Below, one piece after another: positions 54,036 to 62,779 of a stretch of 64,000 nt of DNA. A program made the position numbers and the translations under genes. Numbering within the stretch: position 1 is the first letter of the stretch; each line of letters opens with the position of its first letter. The notes under the pieces were generated by a model. It made no database searches. It had not been told where the DNA came from and saw nothing but the letters and a program-made list of their open reading frames with translations. Source of the stretch: Porphyromonadaceae bacterium FC4 (GTDB lineage Bacteria; Bacteroidota; Bacteroidia; Bacteroidales; Porphyromonadaceae); contig LT635553.1 in the NCBI GenBank assembly GCA_900120395.1, forward strand, positions 974,254 through 1,038,253, read 5' to 3'.

Positions 54036-54120
54036 AAAAATTCTCTACTGGAAACGTTTCTCTTCTATCCGTCAAATCGTTCTCTTTCCTACTGGAAACT
54101 TTTCGCTACTATCCGTCAAA
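54036..54120 (-). repeat. Interspersed double-hairpin repeat, copy 8
   Basis: Minus-strand canonical order (GATAGTAGC then GATAGAAG); the second hairpin is degenerate (GTTTCCAGTAGAGAA). GCCGGCT occurs close to both sides (54023 and 54133), perhaps by chance. It lies in the gap 53743-54200 between the ricT-like gene and tRNA-Cys, which otherwise holds only the tRNA terminator; 53760-54020 shows nothing. Confidence 0.88.
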
Positions 54121-54141
54121 TTTTTTGCCCCGCCGGCTAAG

Positions 54142-54183
54142 TAAAAAAGAAAAGGCATAGGACTTATTGAAATCCTATGCCTT
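54142..54183 (-). terminator. Terminator of tRNA-Cys
   Basis: 11-bp stem (54152-54162 with 54173-54183), then TTTTCTTTTTT on the minus strand; 18 bases past the tRNA 3' end. Confidence 0.88.
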
Positions 54184-54200
54184 CGCTCCTGAAAAACTAG

Positions 54201-54271
54201 AGGTTCCTGGCGGATTCGAACCGCCGTAAACGGATTTGCAGTCCGGTGCATAACCACTTTGCTAAGGAACC
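54201..54271 (-). tRNA. tRNA-Cys (anticodon GCA)
   Basis: Minus-strand cloverleaf: acceptor GGTTCCT/AGGAACC, anticodon stem CGGAC..GTCCG-type arm reading GGACTGCAAATCC (anticodon GCA), T-arm GGCGGTTCGAATCCGCC. CCA is not encoded. A promoter and a terminator flank it. Confidence 0.96.
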
Positions 54272-54312
54272 GTGCTGGGCTAAGCTTTCGATACTGTTCG
54301 CTTAACCGGCTA

Positions 54313-54343
54313 CAAATTTAGCATAAAAAAGTCACTCCTCCAA
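54313..54343 (-). promoter_or_regulatory. Promoter of tRNA-Cys
   Basis: Minus strand TTG (54343-54341), 20-base spacer, TAAATTTG (54320-54313): a full match, about 42 bases before the tRNA. Confidence 0.62.
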
Positions 54344-54464
54344 AGTTTTTGTTTTTACTTCACTGATTTACGGAGTCCCATACATAGATCACGTGATCGT
54401 AGTGTGCTAGTGTACAATTATTTGTGACTTTTATCGAAACCCTTGGTCTCTGAGTATTCTTTGG

Positions 54465-55646
54465 TCACTTTCCCAACTTGTTGATGCTGTCAACAAGTTC
54501 TTGATAAATCGGGTCCTCAGGACTTGCCTGAAGTATGTAGGGTAGGGTAGCCCCTTGCTTGAGTAAGGTGCGAATGCGCGTGGAGGAGATGTCAAAAAAT
54601 GGTGTGTTCTTGAGATAAATGACCTCCTTCTGATTGAGCTTCTTTTCTTCAGGGGTCGGATAGCCCGGTCTTGCACAAACATAGATTGTTGTCATCCCCA
54701 ATAGCTCATCTGCGCGATGCCACTGTGGAAAGCTGAGCCAGCTATCCATACCCATCATGAGTGAAAAACGGTAGGTAGGGTACTCAGCAATGAGATGCTC
54801 CAGGGTGTTTATTGTGAAATTTGGCTTTGGTAGTTTTTGTTCAACTAGGGAAAGCTTTATCCGACTGTGGCGACCCAGTACGTGCTGAGCCCATCTGATA
54901 CGTAATTCATCCGGTAGTAGCGAGTGGTGATCTTTGAAAGGACTGGCAGGAGTTAGGCTCATCCACAGCTCGTCTACCTCCGAGCGAGTCTCTATGATAT
55001 AGTTGGCCAAGCATAGATGCCCCACGTGCATAGGGCTAAATGATCCGGGAAATAAAAGGATGTGACGCTCTTTCTCATTCAGAAAATCTTGAATGATACT
55101 GCAGACGATTTGACAAGCTTCGTCAAGATCATCATTGATAATACGTCGGTCAAAGTGGGGCGCATAACTTAGTTCGTGCTCTGCTTTTTGAAGGCGCTCC
55201 TCAATTTTCTGAAGAGAATCAGTCCCTCTGTTTAAGAGTCGTTCTCTAAGTGCCCCGATGCTTGGTGGCTGTATGAAAAGTGTACAAGCTCGATCACCAT
55301 AGATCTTCTTGACGTTGAGGGCCCCTACCACATCAATGTCAAGAAGTACATTTCGCCCACGCTCTAGGGCTTTGTCTACTTCGCTGCGTAGCGTGCCGTA
55401 GTAAACACTTGGGTAAACTTCTTCATACTCAAGGAATTCATTGCGCTGGATCCGCTGCTGAAACTCATCGACGGATAGGAAGTAATAGTGAATTCCATCC
55501 TTTTCTTCCCCCCTTGGAGGACGGGATGTGGCAGATATTGAAAACACCCCGTCTATACCGTACTCATTTGTTAGGCGATCGATGATGGTGCTTTTTCCTG
55601 ATCCACTTGGAGCGGAGAATATGATCAGCTTGCCGGGATGATTCAT
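54465..55646 (-). CDS. Guanylate kinase / nicotinate-nucleotide adenylyltransferase fusion
   Basis: A 393-residue bifunctional protein. Residues 5-190 are guanylate kinase (GMP to GDP) with P-loop SAPSGSGKST (11-20), SRPPRGEEKDGIHYYF and LLDIDVVGALNVKK. Residues 195-393 are NadD (nicotinate mononucleotide to deamido-NAD) with LLFPGSFSPMHVGH (nucleotidyl transferase HxGH, 198-210), MGMDSW and SSTRIR near 350. The two joined by only a few residues with no in-frame stop; ordinarily they are separate neighbouring genes (gmk, nadD). Both active sites look intact. It overlaps yicC by 4 bases (ATGA). Confidence 0.9.
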   Translation of the reverse strand: MNHPGKLIIFSAPSGSGKSTIIDRLTNEYGIDGVFSISATSRPPRGEEKDGIHYYFLSVDEFQQRIQRNEFLEYEEVYPSVYYGTLRSEVDKALERGRNVLLDIDVVGALNVKKIYGDRACTLFIQPPSIGALRERLLNRGTDSLQKIEERLQKAEHELSYAPHFDRRIINDDLDEACQIVCSIIQDFLNEKERHILLFPGSFSPMHVGHLCLANYIIETRSEVDELWMSLTPASPFKDHHSLLPDELRIRWAQHVLGRHSRIKLSLVEQKLPKPNFTINTLEHLIAEYPTYRFSLMMGMDSWLSFPQWHRADELLGMTTIYVCARPGYPTPEEKKLNQKEVIYLKNTPFFDISSTRIRTLLKQGATLPYILQASPEDPIYQELVDSINKLGK

Positions 55647-56524
55647 AACACGTTGAGGACTTGTTCCTTGATCTGCTCGAGGTGGTCTTTCATTTTGACC
55701 ACAATCTTTTGGAGCTCAGCATGATTGCTCTTTGAGCCTAGAGTGTTGATCTCTCGCCCCATTTCCTGAGCGATGAATCCTAGTTTTCGACCTTGACCGG
55801 GGTTGGGGAGCTCCATGGTCTCTCTGAAGTAGTGAAGGTGATTGGCTAGTCGAGTTTTCTCTTCGTTTACATCTAGTTTTTCGATGTAGTAGATCATCTC
55901 CTGCTCCAGCCTATTCGTGTCGTAGTCCACCTCTACATACTTCTTCAGCCCATCTTCCAACCGTTGACGGACCTCCACGATTCTCTGTTCTTCGTACGGC
56001 TTGGTCTGCTCCAGTAGATCAGATATAGCTTGGATATTATCTTCAAAGGCTGCCTTTAGAGCCTCGCCTTCTTGGGCTCTAAACTCTTTGAGGTGCTGAA
56101 TAGCTTGATCCAGTGCAGTATGCAGAAGCTCTTCAATGGATCGAGTCTCTTCCTCTGACGGGGTCGGTACACTCGTCGTCCCGGGAAGGGACATGATTAA
56201 CCTGAAAGGATCACTCGGATGTGGTATCTGAGTACTGCGACTAACCTCTTGTATTTCTGACCAGTAGTCCTCAAATACATCGCGATTGAACTGTACGTGC
56301 AGACGGTTAGAGAGTTCTTCGATAGATATCGATACGTCCAGCTTTCCTCGCAAGAGCTCGTTGGTCACTTTCTTTCGAACGTCCATCTCAACGTGTCTCA
56401 GCTCGTTGGGAAGGCGTAGATTGACATCAGCCTGTTTGCTATTCAGAGAACGTATCTCAATGCTTACTTTTCTGGTTTCGGACTTAGCCTCAGCTTTTCC
56501 AAAACCGGTCATGGAGTGTATCAT
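55643..56524 (-). CDS. yicC: YicC-family protein
   Basis: A 293-residue protein of the YicC/YloC family, widely linked to RNA turnover (E. coli YicC affects sRNA degradation). The N-terminus MIHSMTGFGKAEA and the C-terminal GRKLGFIAQEMGREINTLGSKSNHAELQKIVVKMKDHLEQIKEQVLNV region, split over the last 50 residues, are diagnostic. It is coupled to the gmk-nadD fusion by a 4-base overlap, an arrangement common in bacteria for yicC and gmk. Confidence 0.93.
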   Translation of the reverse strand: MIHSMTGFGKAEAKSETRKVSIEIRSLNSKQADVNLRLPNELRHVEMDVRKKVTNELLRGKLDVSISIEELSNRLHVQFNRDVFEDYWSEIQEVSRSTQIPHPSDPFRLIMSLPGTTSVPTPSEEETRSIEELLHTALDQAIQHLKEFRAQEGEALKAAFEDNIQAISDLLEQTKPYEEQRIVEVRQRLEDGLKKYVEVDYDTNRLEQEMIYYIEKLDVNEEKTRLANHLHYFRETMELPNPGQGRKLGFIAQEMGREINTLGSKSNHAELQKIVVKMKDHLEQIKEQVLNVL

Positions 56525-56671
56525 GTCTCCCTAGTTTAATGTTCTGATTTGATTTGTTCGTAGATTAAGTATATAGAGTGACCTGTGTCGCCCAAAGACT
56601 AACCGGGAAGGTCTTTTTGTTTCTCTACATACTAATCTTTTCGTGTGCAGTGTCTCTGTGAAGCCTAAGAG

Positions 56672-59600
56672 TTATAGGTTCCTACCGTGGCAATTCTTGA
56701 ACTTTTTCCCACTGCCACAGGGACATGGATCATTTCGTCCGATTCTTTGCTCTGCAACATAGGGCTGCTGTTTTGTGTCACCTTGTGAGGCATTTCGTCC
56801 GGCTTCGTATCTGGCTTGCTGGGCCTCCTGGTAGTCGTCTTTTTGTTCATGATAACGGCGCCGATCGTTAGCTCTCGGGTCATCGTGTTGCTCACGTACT
56901 TGGAGATCACTTCGTCCCTCTTCTTGCTGAGCCGGTGCGACGTTGATGTGCCCGCGCATGATGATTTCACAAGCCTTTTGGTTCATCTCCACCACCATTT
57001 CCCTGAAGAGCTCGTACGCCTCAACCTTGAATATAACAAGCGGGTCTTTATTTTCATACGAAACATTTCGAACTGCTTGCTGGAGCTCGTCCATATTGAG
57101 AAGGTGCTTCTCCCAGGCCTCATCAATTGTGTAAAGTAGGATCGTCTTTTGGAACGCTTTGCCAAGGCTCTTGGAGTGTGAGTCTACCGCTTCTTTGAGA
57201 TTGACGGAAATATTGTACATCAGCTTGCCATCTGAGATGGGGACGTAGATGTTTTCGACCTGGTTCCCGTGCTGCTTGTAGAACGACTGGAGTACCGGAT
57301 CGGCTAACTCCGCTAAACGATCCATCCTTCTCTCCAAAGTCTTGACGGCTTCCTCCACTATGATGTTGGTCATTTCTGTGGTAGACTTGCTCTTGAACAT
57401 TTCGCTGCCATCATCAGGAAGCTCTATCGCAAAAGTCTTGTAGACGTCTAGCTTGAGATCTTCGTAGGAGCCGCCCTCATGTTTTTCGGTTATTTGCTCA
57501 GCCGTTTGGTAGAGCGTGTTTATCACGTCCATCCCGATACGTTCGCCCATCAGAGCATGGTTTCGACGTGTATAGATCACTTTTCGCTGTGCATTTTTGA
57601 CATCATCATACTCAAGAAGATGTTTACGGACCCCAAAGTTGTTCTCCTCGACCTTCTTTTGAGCATTTTCGACGGTTTTACTGAGCTGCTTGCTCTCAAG
57701 CATATCATCATCCTTGAACCCCATCGTAGATAGCCACTTAGCCATCCTGTCTGATCCAAATAGGCGCATCAGTCGGTCCTCCATGCTGATGAAAAATACG
57801 GAGCTTCCTGGGTCTCCTTGTCGACCGGCACGACCTCTCAACTGACGGTCTACACGTCGTGATTCATGTCGCTCGGTACCGATGATCGCTAAACCACCGG
57901 CATCGCGTACCTCTTTGGACAACTTGATGTCTGTACCACGTCCTGCCATATTGGTCGCGATAGTAACGGTACCTTTTTGTCCGGCCTGCGCCACAATTTC
58001 GGCTTCCTTTTGGTGTAGCTTAGCATTGAGAACGTTGTGGGGGATTTTCCGGAGCTGAAGCATCTTGCTCAAAAGCTCTGATATCTCGACTGACGTCGTG
58101 CCGACAAGTACAGGACGACCTTCTCCGATGAGTTTTTCTATTTCATCAATAACAGCGGCATACTTAGCCCGAGCCGTCTTGTATATACGGTCGTTTTCGT
58201 CTATGCGCTTGATGGGTCTGTTTGTTGGGATGACAACAACATCAAGCTCATAAATGTCCCAAAACTCCTTAGCCTCCGTTTCTGCTGTACCGGTCATGCC
58301 CGAGAGCTTGTGGTACATACGGAAATAGTTTTGGAGCGTGATTGTTGCTTTTGTTTGAGAGGCCTGCTCCACTTTTACGTGTTCCTTGGCTTCAATTGCT
58401 TGGTGGAGCCCGTCAGAATAACGTCGTCCATCCATGATACGTCCGGTCTGTTCATCGACGATGAGGACCTTATTGTCCATTACGACATACTGGTCATCTC
58501 TCTCAAAAAGTGTGTACGCCTTGAGCAATTGTTGGATGGTGTGTACTCGTTCACTCTTGATGGAGTAGTTTGTGAGCATCTCATCTTTTTGGGCAGCCTT
58601 TTCTTCTGGTGACAAGTCTTGGTTTTCAAGATCCGACATTTCAGTTGCGATGTCCGGAAGAATGAAAAACTCTGGGTCATCAGACTTGCCCGTCAGTAGA
58701 TCAATACCCTTATCAGTTAGCTCAATTTGGTTGTTTTTCTCATCGATAACGAAATAGAGTACATCTGTTGCAGTATGCATCTCACGGTTGTTGTCCGCCA
58801 TGAAGTATGCTTCAGTCTCTAGAAGTCTCTTTTTGATCCCTTCTTCGCTCAGGAATTTAATTAGTGCTTTGTTCTTGGGTAGACCCTTGTAGCTCCTAAA
58901 GAGTTGGACAAAACCATCGTCCTGTGTCTCCTTGTCGTCGCTTGCTATCTTTTGGCGAGCTTCGGTGAGTAGCTTGGAAGCGAGAGTTTTTTGGGCATTG
59001 ACCACAAGTTCCACATTTGAGCGGAACTCTTCAAACATTTGATCTCCCTTTGTCTCTACAGGACCAGAGATGATGAGTGGTGTACGTGCGTCATCAATTA
59101 ATACGGAGTCAACCTCGTCAACAATGGCGTAGTTGTGTTTACGCTGTACGAGGTCGGAGGGCCTCCGTGCCATGTTGTCGCGAAGGTAGTCAAAGCCAAA
59201 CTCATTATTCGTACCAAAGGTGATGTCACAATTATAGGCGGCTCTACGCTCAGGGGAGTTGGGCTCGGTTTTGTCAATACATGCCACGCTCAGACCATGG
59301 AACATATAGAGTGGTCCCATCCACTCGGAGTCACGCTTTGCAAGGTAGTCGTTTACGGTGACCATGTGCACCCCATTTCCTGTCAGGGCGTTGAGAAATA
59401 CCGGCAGTGTTGCTACTAGGGTCTTACCTTCACCTGTTGCCATTTCTGCGATTTTCCCTTGGTGTAGCACAACTCCACCTATGAGCTGAACATCGTAGTG
59501 AACCATATCCCATACGATGGGATTACCGCCGGCTTCCCAAGTGTTTGTGTAGATAGCTTTGTCACCTTCAATATGGACAAAGTCCTTGGTTACGGCTAGG

Positions 59601-60010
59601 TCTTTGTCAAAGTCCGAGGCCGTTACTTCTATGGTCTTGTTTTCGCAAAAACGACGAGCAGTGTCCTTTATGATGGCAAAAGCTTCAGGAAGGAATTCAT
59701 CTAGTTTGACCTCCATCTTATCCATGATGGTGTCTTCAAGTTGATCGACTTCTTCCCATATCTTTTCACGTTCGGAGAGGTCCTTTTCGTCTACAGAGGC
59801 TTTGAGCTCGTTGATTTTATTTCGTTCCTCTTGTACGTAGTCCTGGATCTCTTGACGCATCGCAGTGGTACGAGCTCGAAGCTCATCATTGCTTAGCTGT
59901 TGGATGCGCTCATATTCTTTGTTGATCTTGCTGACATAGGGTGTCAGCTCTTTGAGATCTCGCTGTGATTTGTTCCCAAAAAGTTTGGCGAGAAAGTCAT
60001 TTAATCCCAT
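56672..60010 (-). CDS. secA: Preprotein translocase ATPase SecA
   Basis: A 1112-residue motor driving proteins through SecYEG. Seen: Walker A in [14 protein letters not shown] (near residue 187), DEAD-type [20 protein letters not shown] (near 298), the helicase second half with [19 protein letters not shown] and [16 protein letters not shown], and the C-terminal zinc motif [17 protein letters not shown]. Bacteroidetes SecA proteins are longer than the E. coli 901 residues because of insertions in the first nucleotide-binding domain, which is what is seen here. Single gene, 147 bases ahead of yicC. Confidence 0.97.
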   Translation of the reverse strand: MGLNDFLAKLFGNKSQRDLKELTPYVSKINKEYERIQQLSNDELRARTTAMRQEIQDYVQEERNKINELKASVDEKDLSEREKIWEEVDQLEDTIMDKMEVKLDEFLPEAFAIIKDTARRFCENKTIEVTASDFDKDLAVTKDFVHIEGDKAIYTNTWEAGGNPIVWDMVHYDVQLIGGVVLHQGKIAEMATGEGKTLVATLPVFLNALTGNGVHMVTVNDYLAKRDSEWMGPLYMFHGLSVACIDKTEPNSPERRAAYNCDITFGTNNEFGFDYLRDNMARRPSDLVQRKHNYAIVDEVDSVLIDDARTPLIISGPVETKGDQMFEEFRSNVELVVNAQKTLASKLLTEARQKIASDDKETQDDGFVQLFRSYKGLPKNKALIKFLSEEGIKKRLLETEAYFMADNNREMHTATDVLYFVIDEKNNQIELTDKGIDLLTGKSDDPEFFILPDIATEMSDLENQDLSPEEKAAQKDEMLTNYSIKSERVHTIQQLLKAYTLFERDDQYVVMDNKVLIVDEQTGRIMDGRRYSDGLHQAIEAKEHVKVEQASQTKATITLQNYFRMYHKLSGMTGTAETEAKEFWDIYELDVVVIPTNRPIKRIDENDRIYKTARAKYAAVIDEIEKLIGEGRPVLVGTTSVEISELLSKMLQLRKIPHNVLNAKLHQKEAEIVAQAGQKGTVTIATNMAGRGTDIKLSKEVRDAGGLAIIGTERHESRRVDRQLRGRAGRQGDPGSSVFFISMEDRLMRLFGSDRMAKWLSTMGFKDDDMLESKQLSKTVENAQKKVEENNFGVRKHLLEYDDVKNAQRKVIYTRRNHALMGERIGMDVINTLYQTAEQITEKHEGGSYEDLKLDVYKTFAIELPDDGSEMFKSKSTTEMTNIIVEEAVKTLERRMDRLAELADPVLQSFYKQHGNQVENIYVPISDGKLMYNISVNLKEAVDSHSKSLGKAFQKTILLYTIDEAWEKHLLNMDELQQAVRNVSYENKDPLVIFKVEAYELFREMVVEMNQKACEIIMRGHINVAPAQQEEGRSDLQVREQHDDPRANDRRRYHEQKDDYQEAQQARYEAGRNASQGDTKQQPYVAEQRIGRNDPCPCGSGKKFKNCHGRNL

Positions 60011-60104
60011 GGTATATATCTAGTGTTTTGATTTCTTATCTTGTGTCATATTATCTCTACAGGTGTCCTCAATAAGTGGAACCCTCTCCTTACGTTTGGG
60101 GCGT

Positions 60105-61628
60105 TTAGGGTGTAGGCGGACGTATCCGTAGGGTGTGGCAGACTATGTTTGAGACATATCGGAGGTCAATAGGCTCACTGTGTTTTCCTCCAGAAACATT
60201 TGGCCCTGATATGAATAAGGGACTCGCAACAGGTGCCTGGCTTGGACTAACAGACTGCTCCGTGTCATCCTGAGATACGATCCATCCGGGTAGGACCCCA
60301 AAGATTACATCACCGCGGTGCTTGTGCAGGGATATGTTGAGGCTGGTCTGCCAAGCTCTATTACTTTCCTCACTTAGCGATCTGCGTTTTAGTTCTGTAT
60401 TTGTCAGTGCATACTGTACACCACTGAATTCTAGAAGAAAGCTGGCCACTGCTGTTTCTAGCTCTTCGGGGTTAACTCCCTCGACTTGGTTCAAAAACAC
60501 TTGTCCGTCTTGAGTAATCTCTTTGACAAGACCTTTTTGTCCATATTCTGCAGCTAGATACATGTTTGTGAGCGCTAAACAACGATTTATATAAAATATC
60601 CGTTGTTCTTTTAAGCCACCTATACGCTCCAAGGCCATAGCATCCCCACTGATGATTAGGATAGATGTATTGGGGAGTCTTTTTTTTAACTTCTTTACTT
60701 CGTTTAGAAAACGGTAATAACTATCTAAAACCTCCGGAGACAGGTCGCAATCACCCTTAGTAGGCTCTACGGTGTAGTACAGAGAAAGGAAGTCAGTACT
60801 TTTGTCTCTGCCTAGCCCGGAACTTTCTAGAAGAGCAAGTGCCAGCTGAGTAACCTCCTCATTGATGAGAGGGGTCCCTTTGTAGCTAATAATGCCACTG
60901 TTATTGCGGGAAAGTGGGTAAGAAAAGGGCTGCTCAATAGGGTAGGGTATCAGATCCCCATACCGCTCGGCAAAGTCCGCCTGATAGAGTGGAGACCAGA
61001 CTACTCCCTTGTCCAGCTTCGTGGACGGGTTGACCGTTTTATCTACATACCAAGGTTTCCCATTTTGATAATAGGTTGAACTAGCCCAGCGTTCGGAACT
61101 GTTGTCAATCCAATATACCCCGTTAGCGTACTGACCACCACCTATGATTGCTTCTTCAGCATTAGGCGCTATGCTGTACACTAGCCCTAGACCTTGTGTT
61201 GCAGACTTTAGCTTGTCGCTGATAGTGGGAGCTGTCAAAGCCAATGGAGAAAGTCGATCTGCAGTTGCATAGCCGATGTAGTCCGTATCAAAAAATACAG
61301 ACTGATGACTGTTAATACGTCCATGTGCATCTCGCAGTATAGGCTTCCGAGCAGGTATACCGTTTTGGGCTGCCGTGGTTCCTGTGTGGAGTATCGCCAT
61401 TGAGGATGCAGCATCGGCTTTCAGCAGAGGATGGCGAACGTCGGTATAGATTTGAGTCTGATCCTTCCTTAAAATCTCAGATAAAGGTCCCTCTATAGTA
61501 GCCTCAAGGATATCTGTCCTCAAGCCTTCTACGGTTAGCATCACGACGAGTCGTGGTGCTTGGGCATATGTTTTGAAAGCGGGACCTGCCGCCATCAGTA
61601 CCACTAGTGGTACTAGGAGTCTATTCAT
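60105..61628 (-). CDS. Alkaline-phosphatase-superfamily-like protein, probably inactive
   Basis: A 507-residue secreted protein (signal peptide to about AQ23) with the fold pattern of the PafA/type I phosphodiesterase group: VVMLTVEGLRTDILE, HTGTTAAQNGIPARK (81-95), IDNSSERWASSTYY, LIISGDAMAL and a closing PLFISGPNVSGG. The catalytic residues of that family are missing: no TGPGH-type nucleophile before the HTGTT turn (ADAASSM instead), SGDA in place of the metal-binding DHG, and no late His. It may bind a ligand rather than hydrolyse it. It overlaps the Lnb-like gene by 4 bases, so they are cotranslated. Confidence 0.7.
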   Translation of the reverse strand: MNRLLVPLVVLMAAGPAFKTYAQAPRLVVMLTVEGLRTDILEATIEGPLSEILRKDQTQIYTDVRHPLLKADAASSMAILHTGTTAAQNGIPARKPILRDAHGRINSHQSVFFDTDYIGYATADRLSPLALTAPTISDKLKSATQGLGLVYSIAPNAEEAIIGGGQYANGVYWIDNSSERWASSTYYQNGKPWYVDKTVNPSTKLDKGVVWSPLYQADFAERYGDLIPYPIEQPFSYPLSRNNSGIISYKGTPLINEEVTQLALALLESSGLGRDKSTDFLSLYYTVEPTKGDCDLSPEVLDSYYRFLNEVKKLKKRLPNTSILIISGDAMALERIGGLKEQRIFYINRCLALTNMYLAAEYGQKGLVKEITQDGQVFLNQVEGVNPEELETAVASFLLEFSGVQYALTNTELKRRSLSEESNRAWQTSLNISLHKHRGDVIFGVLPGWIVSQDDTEQSVSPSQAPVASPLFISGPNVSGGKHSEPIDLRYVSNIVCHTLRIRPPTP

Positions 61629-62779
61629 AAACGAGCTTTCCCCCTATAGGCTAGAGTTTGCAACAGAGCATCAACACCCACCAGGAGCGCTAGTACAGAT
61701 ACTCCCTGTGGTAACACTTGCTTGTACCCGAGCATTAGGTAAATTACTACGGCTACAAAGTTAATCAAATACAGCCAATAATTCATCTTCCAAACCTTGC
61801 TCGATCGTTTCCATACTGTGACCGCCAACACGTACCACAAAGGATGGAACAAAAACATATTTGCATTTGGAAAAGTATGTGGATGTGCGCTTATGAGTGC
61901 GAGAAACCAGATGACGACACCACCCGTGCCAAGAATGAAATAGATCAATGATCTCAGCGACGTAATACCTATTCTTTTTCCTTTTTCAAAGAAATATAGC
62001 AAACAGTATACTATAGAGACGAGGATAAAAGTGATCATTGGCCAGTGGACTTTGGGCATTCCCTCGTGTATGATATGGGTCTGTGGCAAGTGATAGACTT
62101 TCAACTGTACGATCGGGTTCCCATTATCTATGCGTCGTGCATGGTCAAACTCTTGTAATAAAAGGTCTGGAAGAAAGGCGGCGTCTTTTACCGTCATCGG
62201 TTCGTCGGACATCCAGCCTAAGCATAGGTCCGCCCCTACAGTATACCACTGTGCTGAGTAGCTTTTATTCCGTATTGCTTGTCGAAAGGTAGGCATCTTT
62301 TTTGAGTCAATCTCATAGACTAGTCCATTTACCGCCTCTTCGATAAGGTCGCGTGGCCTAGTGGCGCAATTATCAAAATAAAAGTTGTATGTATAGTCGC
62401 GGTGTTCTGGTAAAGCATTCCAGTCAAGTTTGTTTTTCAAGGCTGTTGCCTCATCTTCCGAGAGGTTGAGTACCTGCTCTGTGACACTACGACCTTGTGA
62501 ACCATAATCGTCAAGGAATTCCTGAAATGTGGTCACACCTAACGAGTACATTGGTTTGCCCAACATGAAGTTCAAGATAAAATTATCTTGTTGCATTGAG
62601 AAGTAGCCGTAGTTATATACCACGTCCTCGCTGTCAGTCTTTACCCTGATAGCTGTGTGTCCGTATAAGAAAAATACGTACTCATCCGTCGGTCCTGCAG
62701 TCAGCAGGCTGACCTGTGTTGCTGCATAGCTACTTAGCCCAATGAATGAAAGCAGTATGAAATAGATGAGTCTCTTCAT
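61625..62779 (-). CDS. lnb: DUF4105 protein, Lnb-type lipoprotein N-acyltransferase candidate
   Basis: A 384-residue inner-membrane protein with a signal sequence, a periplasmic Lnb_N/DUF4105 domain (about 20-200) and about five C-terminal transmembrane helices from residue 245. The family's His and Cys are present: H41 in LYGHTAIRV and C138 in FDNCATRPRD, with NYGYF and LGKPMYSL between them. Bacteroides relatives have been shown to N-acylate lipoproteins. Predicted lipoproteins in this window (DUF4270, GldH) would be substrates. It overlaps the phosphatase-like gene and the rsmF-like gene by 4 bases each. Confidence 0.75.
   Translation of the reverse strand: MKRLIYFILLSFIGLSSYAATQVSLLTAGPTDEYVFFLYGHTAIRVKTDSEDVVYNYGYFSMQQDNFILNFMLGKPMYSLGVTTFQEFLDDYGSQGRSVTEQVLNLSEDEATALKNKLDWNALPEHRDYTYNFYFDNCATRPRDLIEEAVNGLVYEIDSKKMPTFRQAIRNKSYSAQWYTVGADLCLGWMSDEPMTVKDAAFLPDLLLQEFDHARRIDNGNPIVQLKVYHLPQTHIIHEGMPKVHWPMITFILVSIVYCLLYFFEKGKRIGITSLRSLIYFILGTGGVVIWFLALISAHPHTFPNANMFLFHPLWYVLAVTVWKRSSKVWKMNYWLYLINFVAVVIYLMLGYKQVLPQGVSVLALLVGVDALLQTLAYRGKARL

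Noticed and set aside
3956-54120. CRISPR array or spacer-repeat system
   Set aside because: Each site has only two units, the stretch between hairpins is itself conserved, and no cas genes are present.
54023-54139. GCCGGCT on both sides of repeat copy 8 as a target-site duplication
   Set aside because: Not seen at the other copies, and the short motif is itself partly palindromic.
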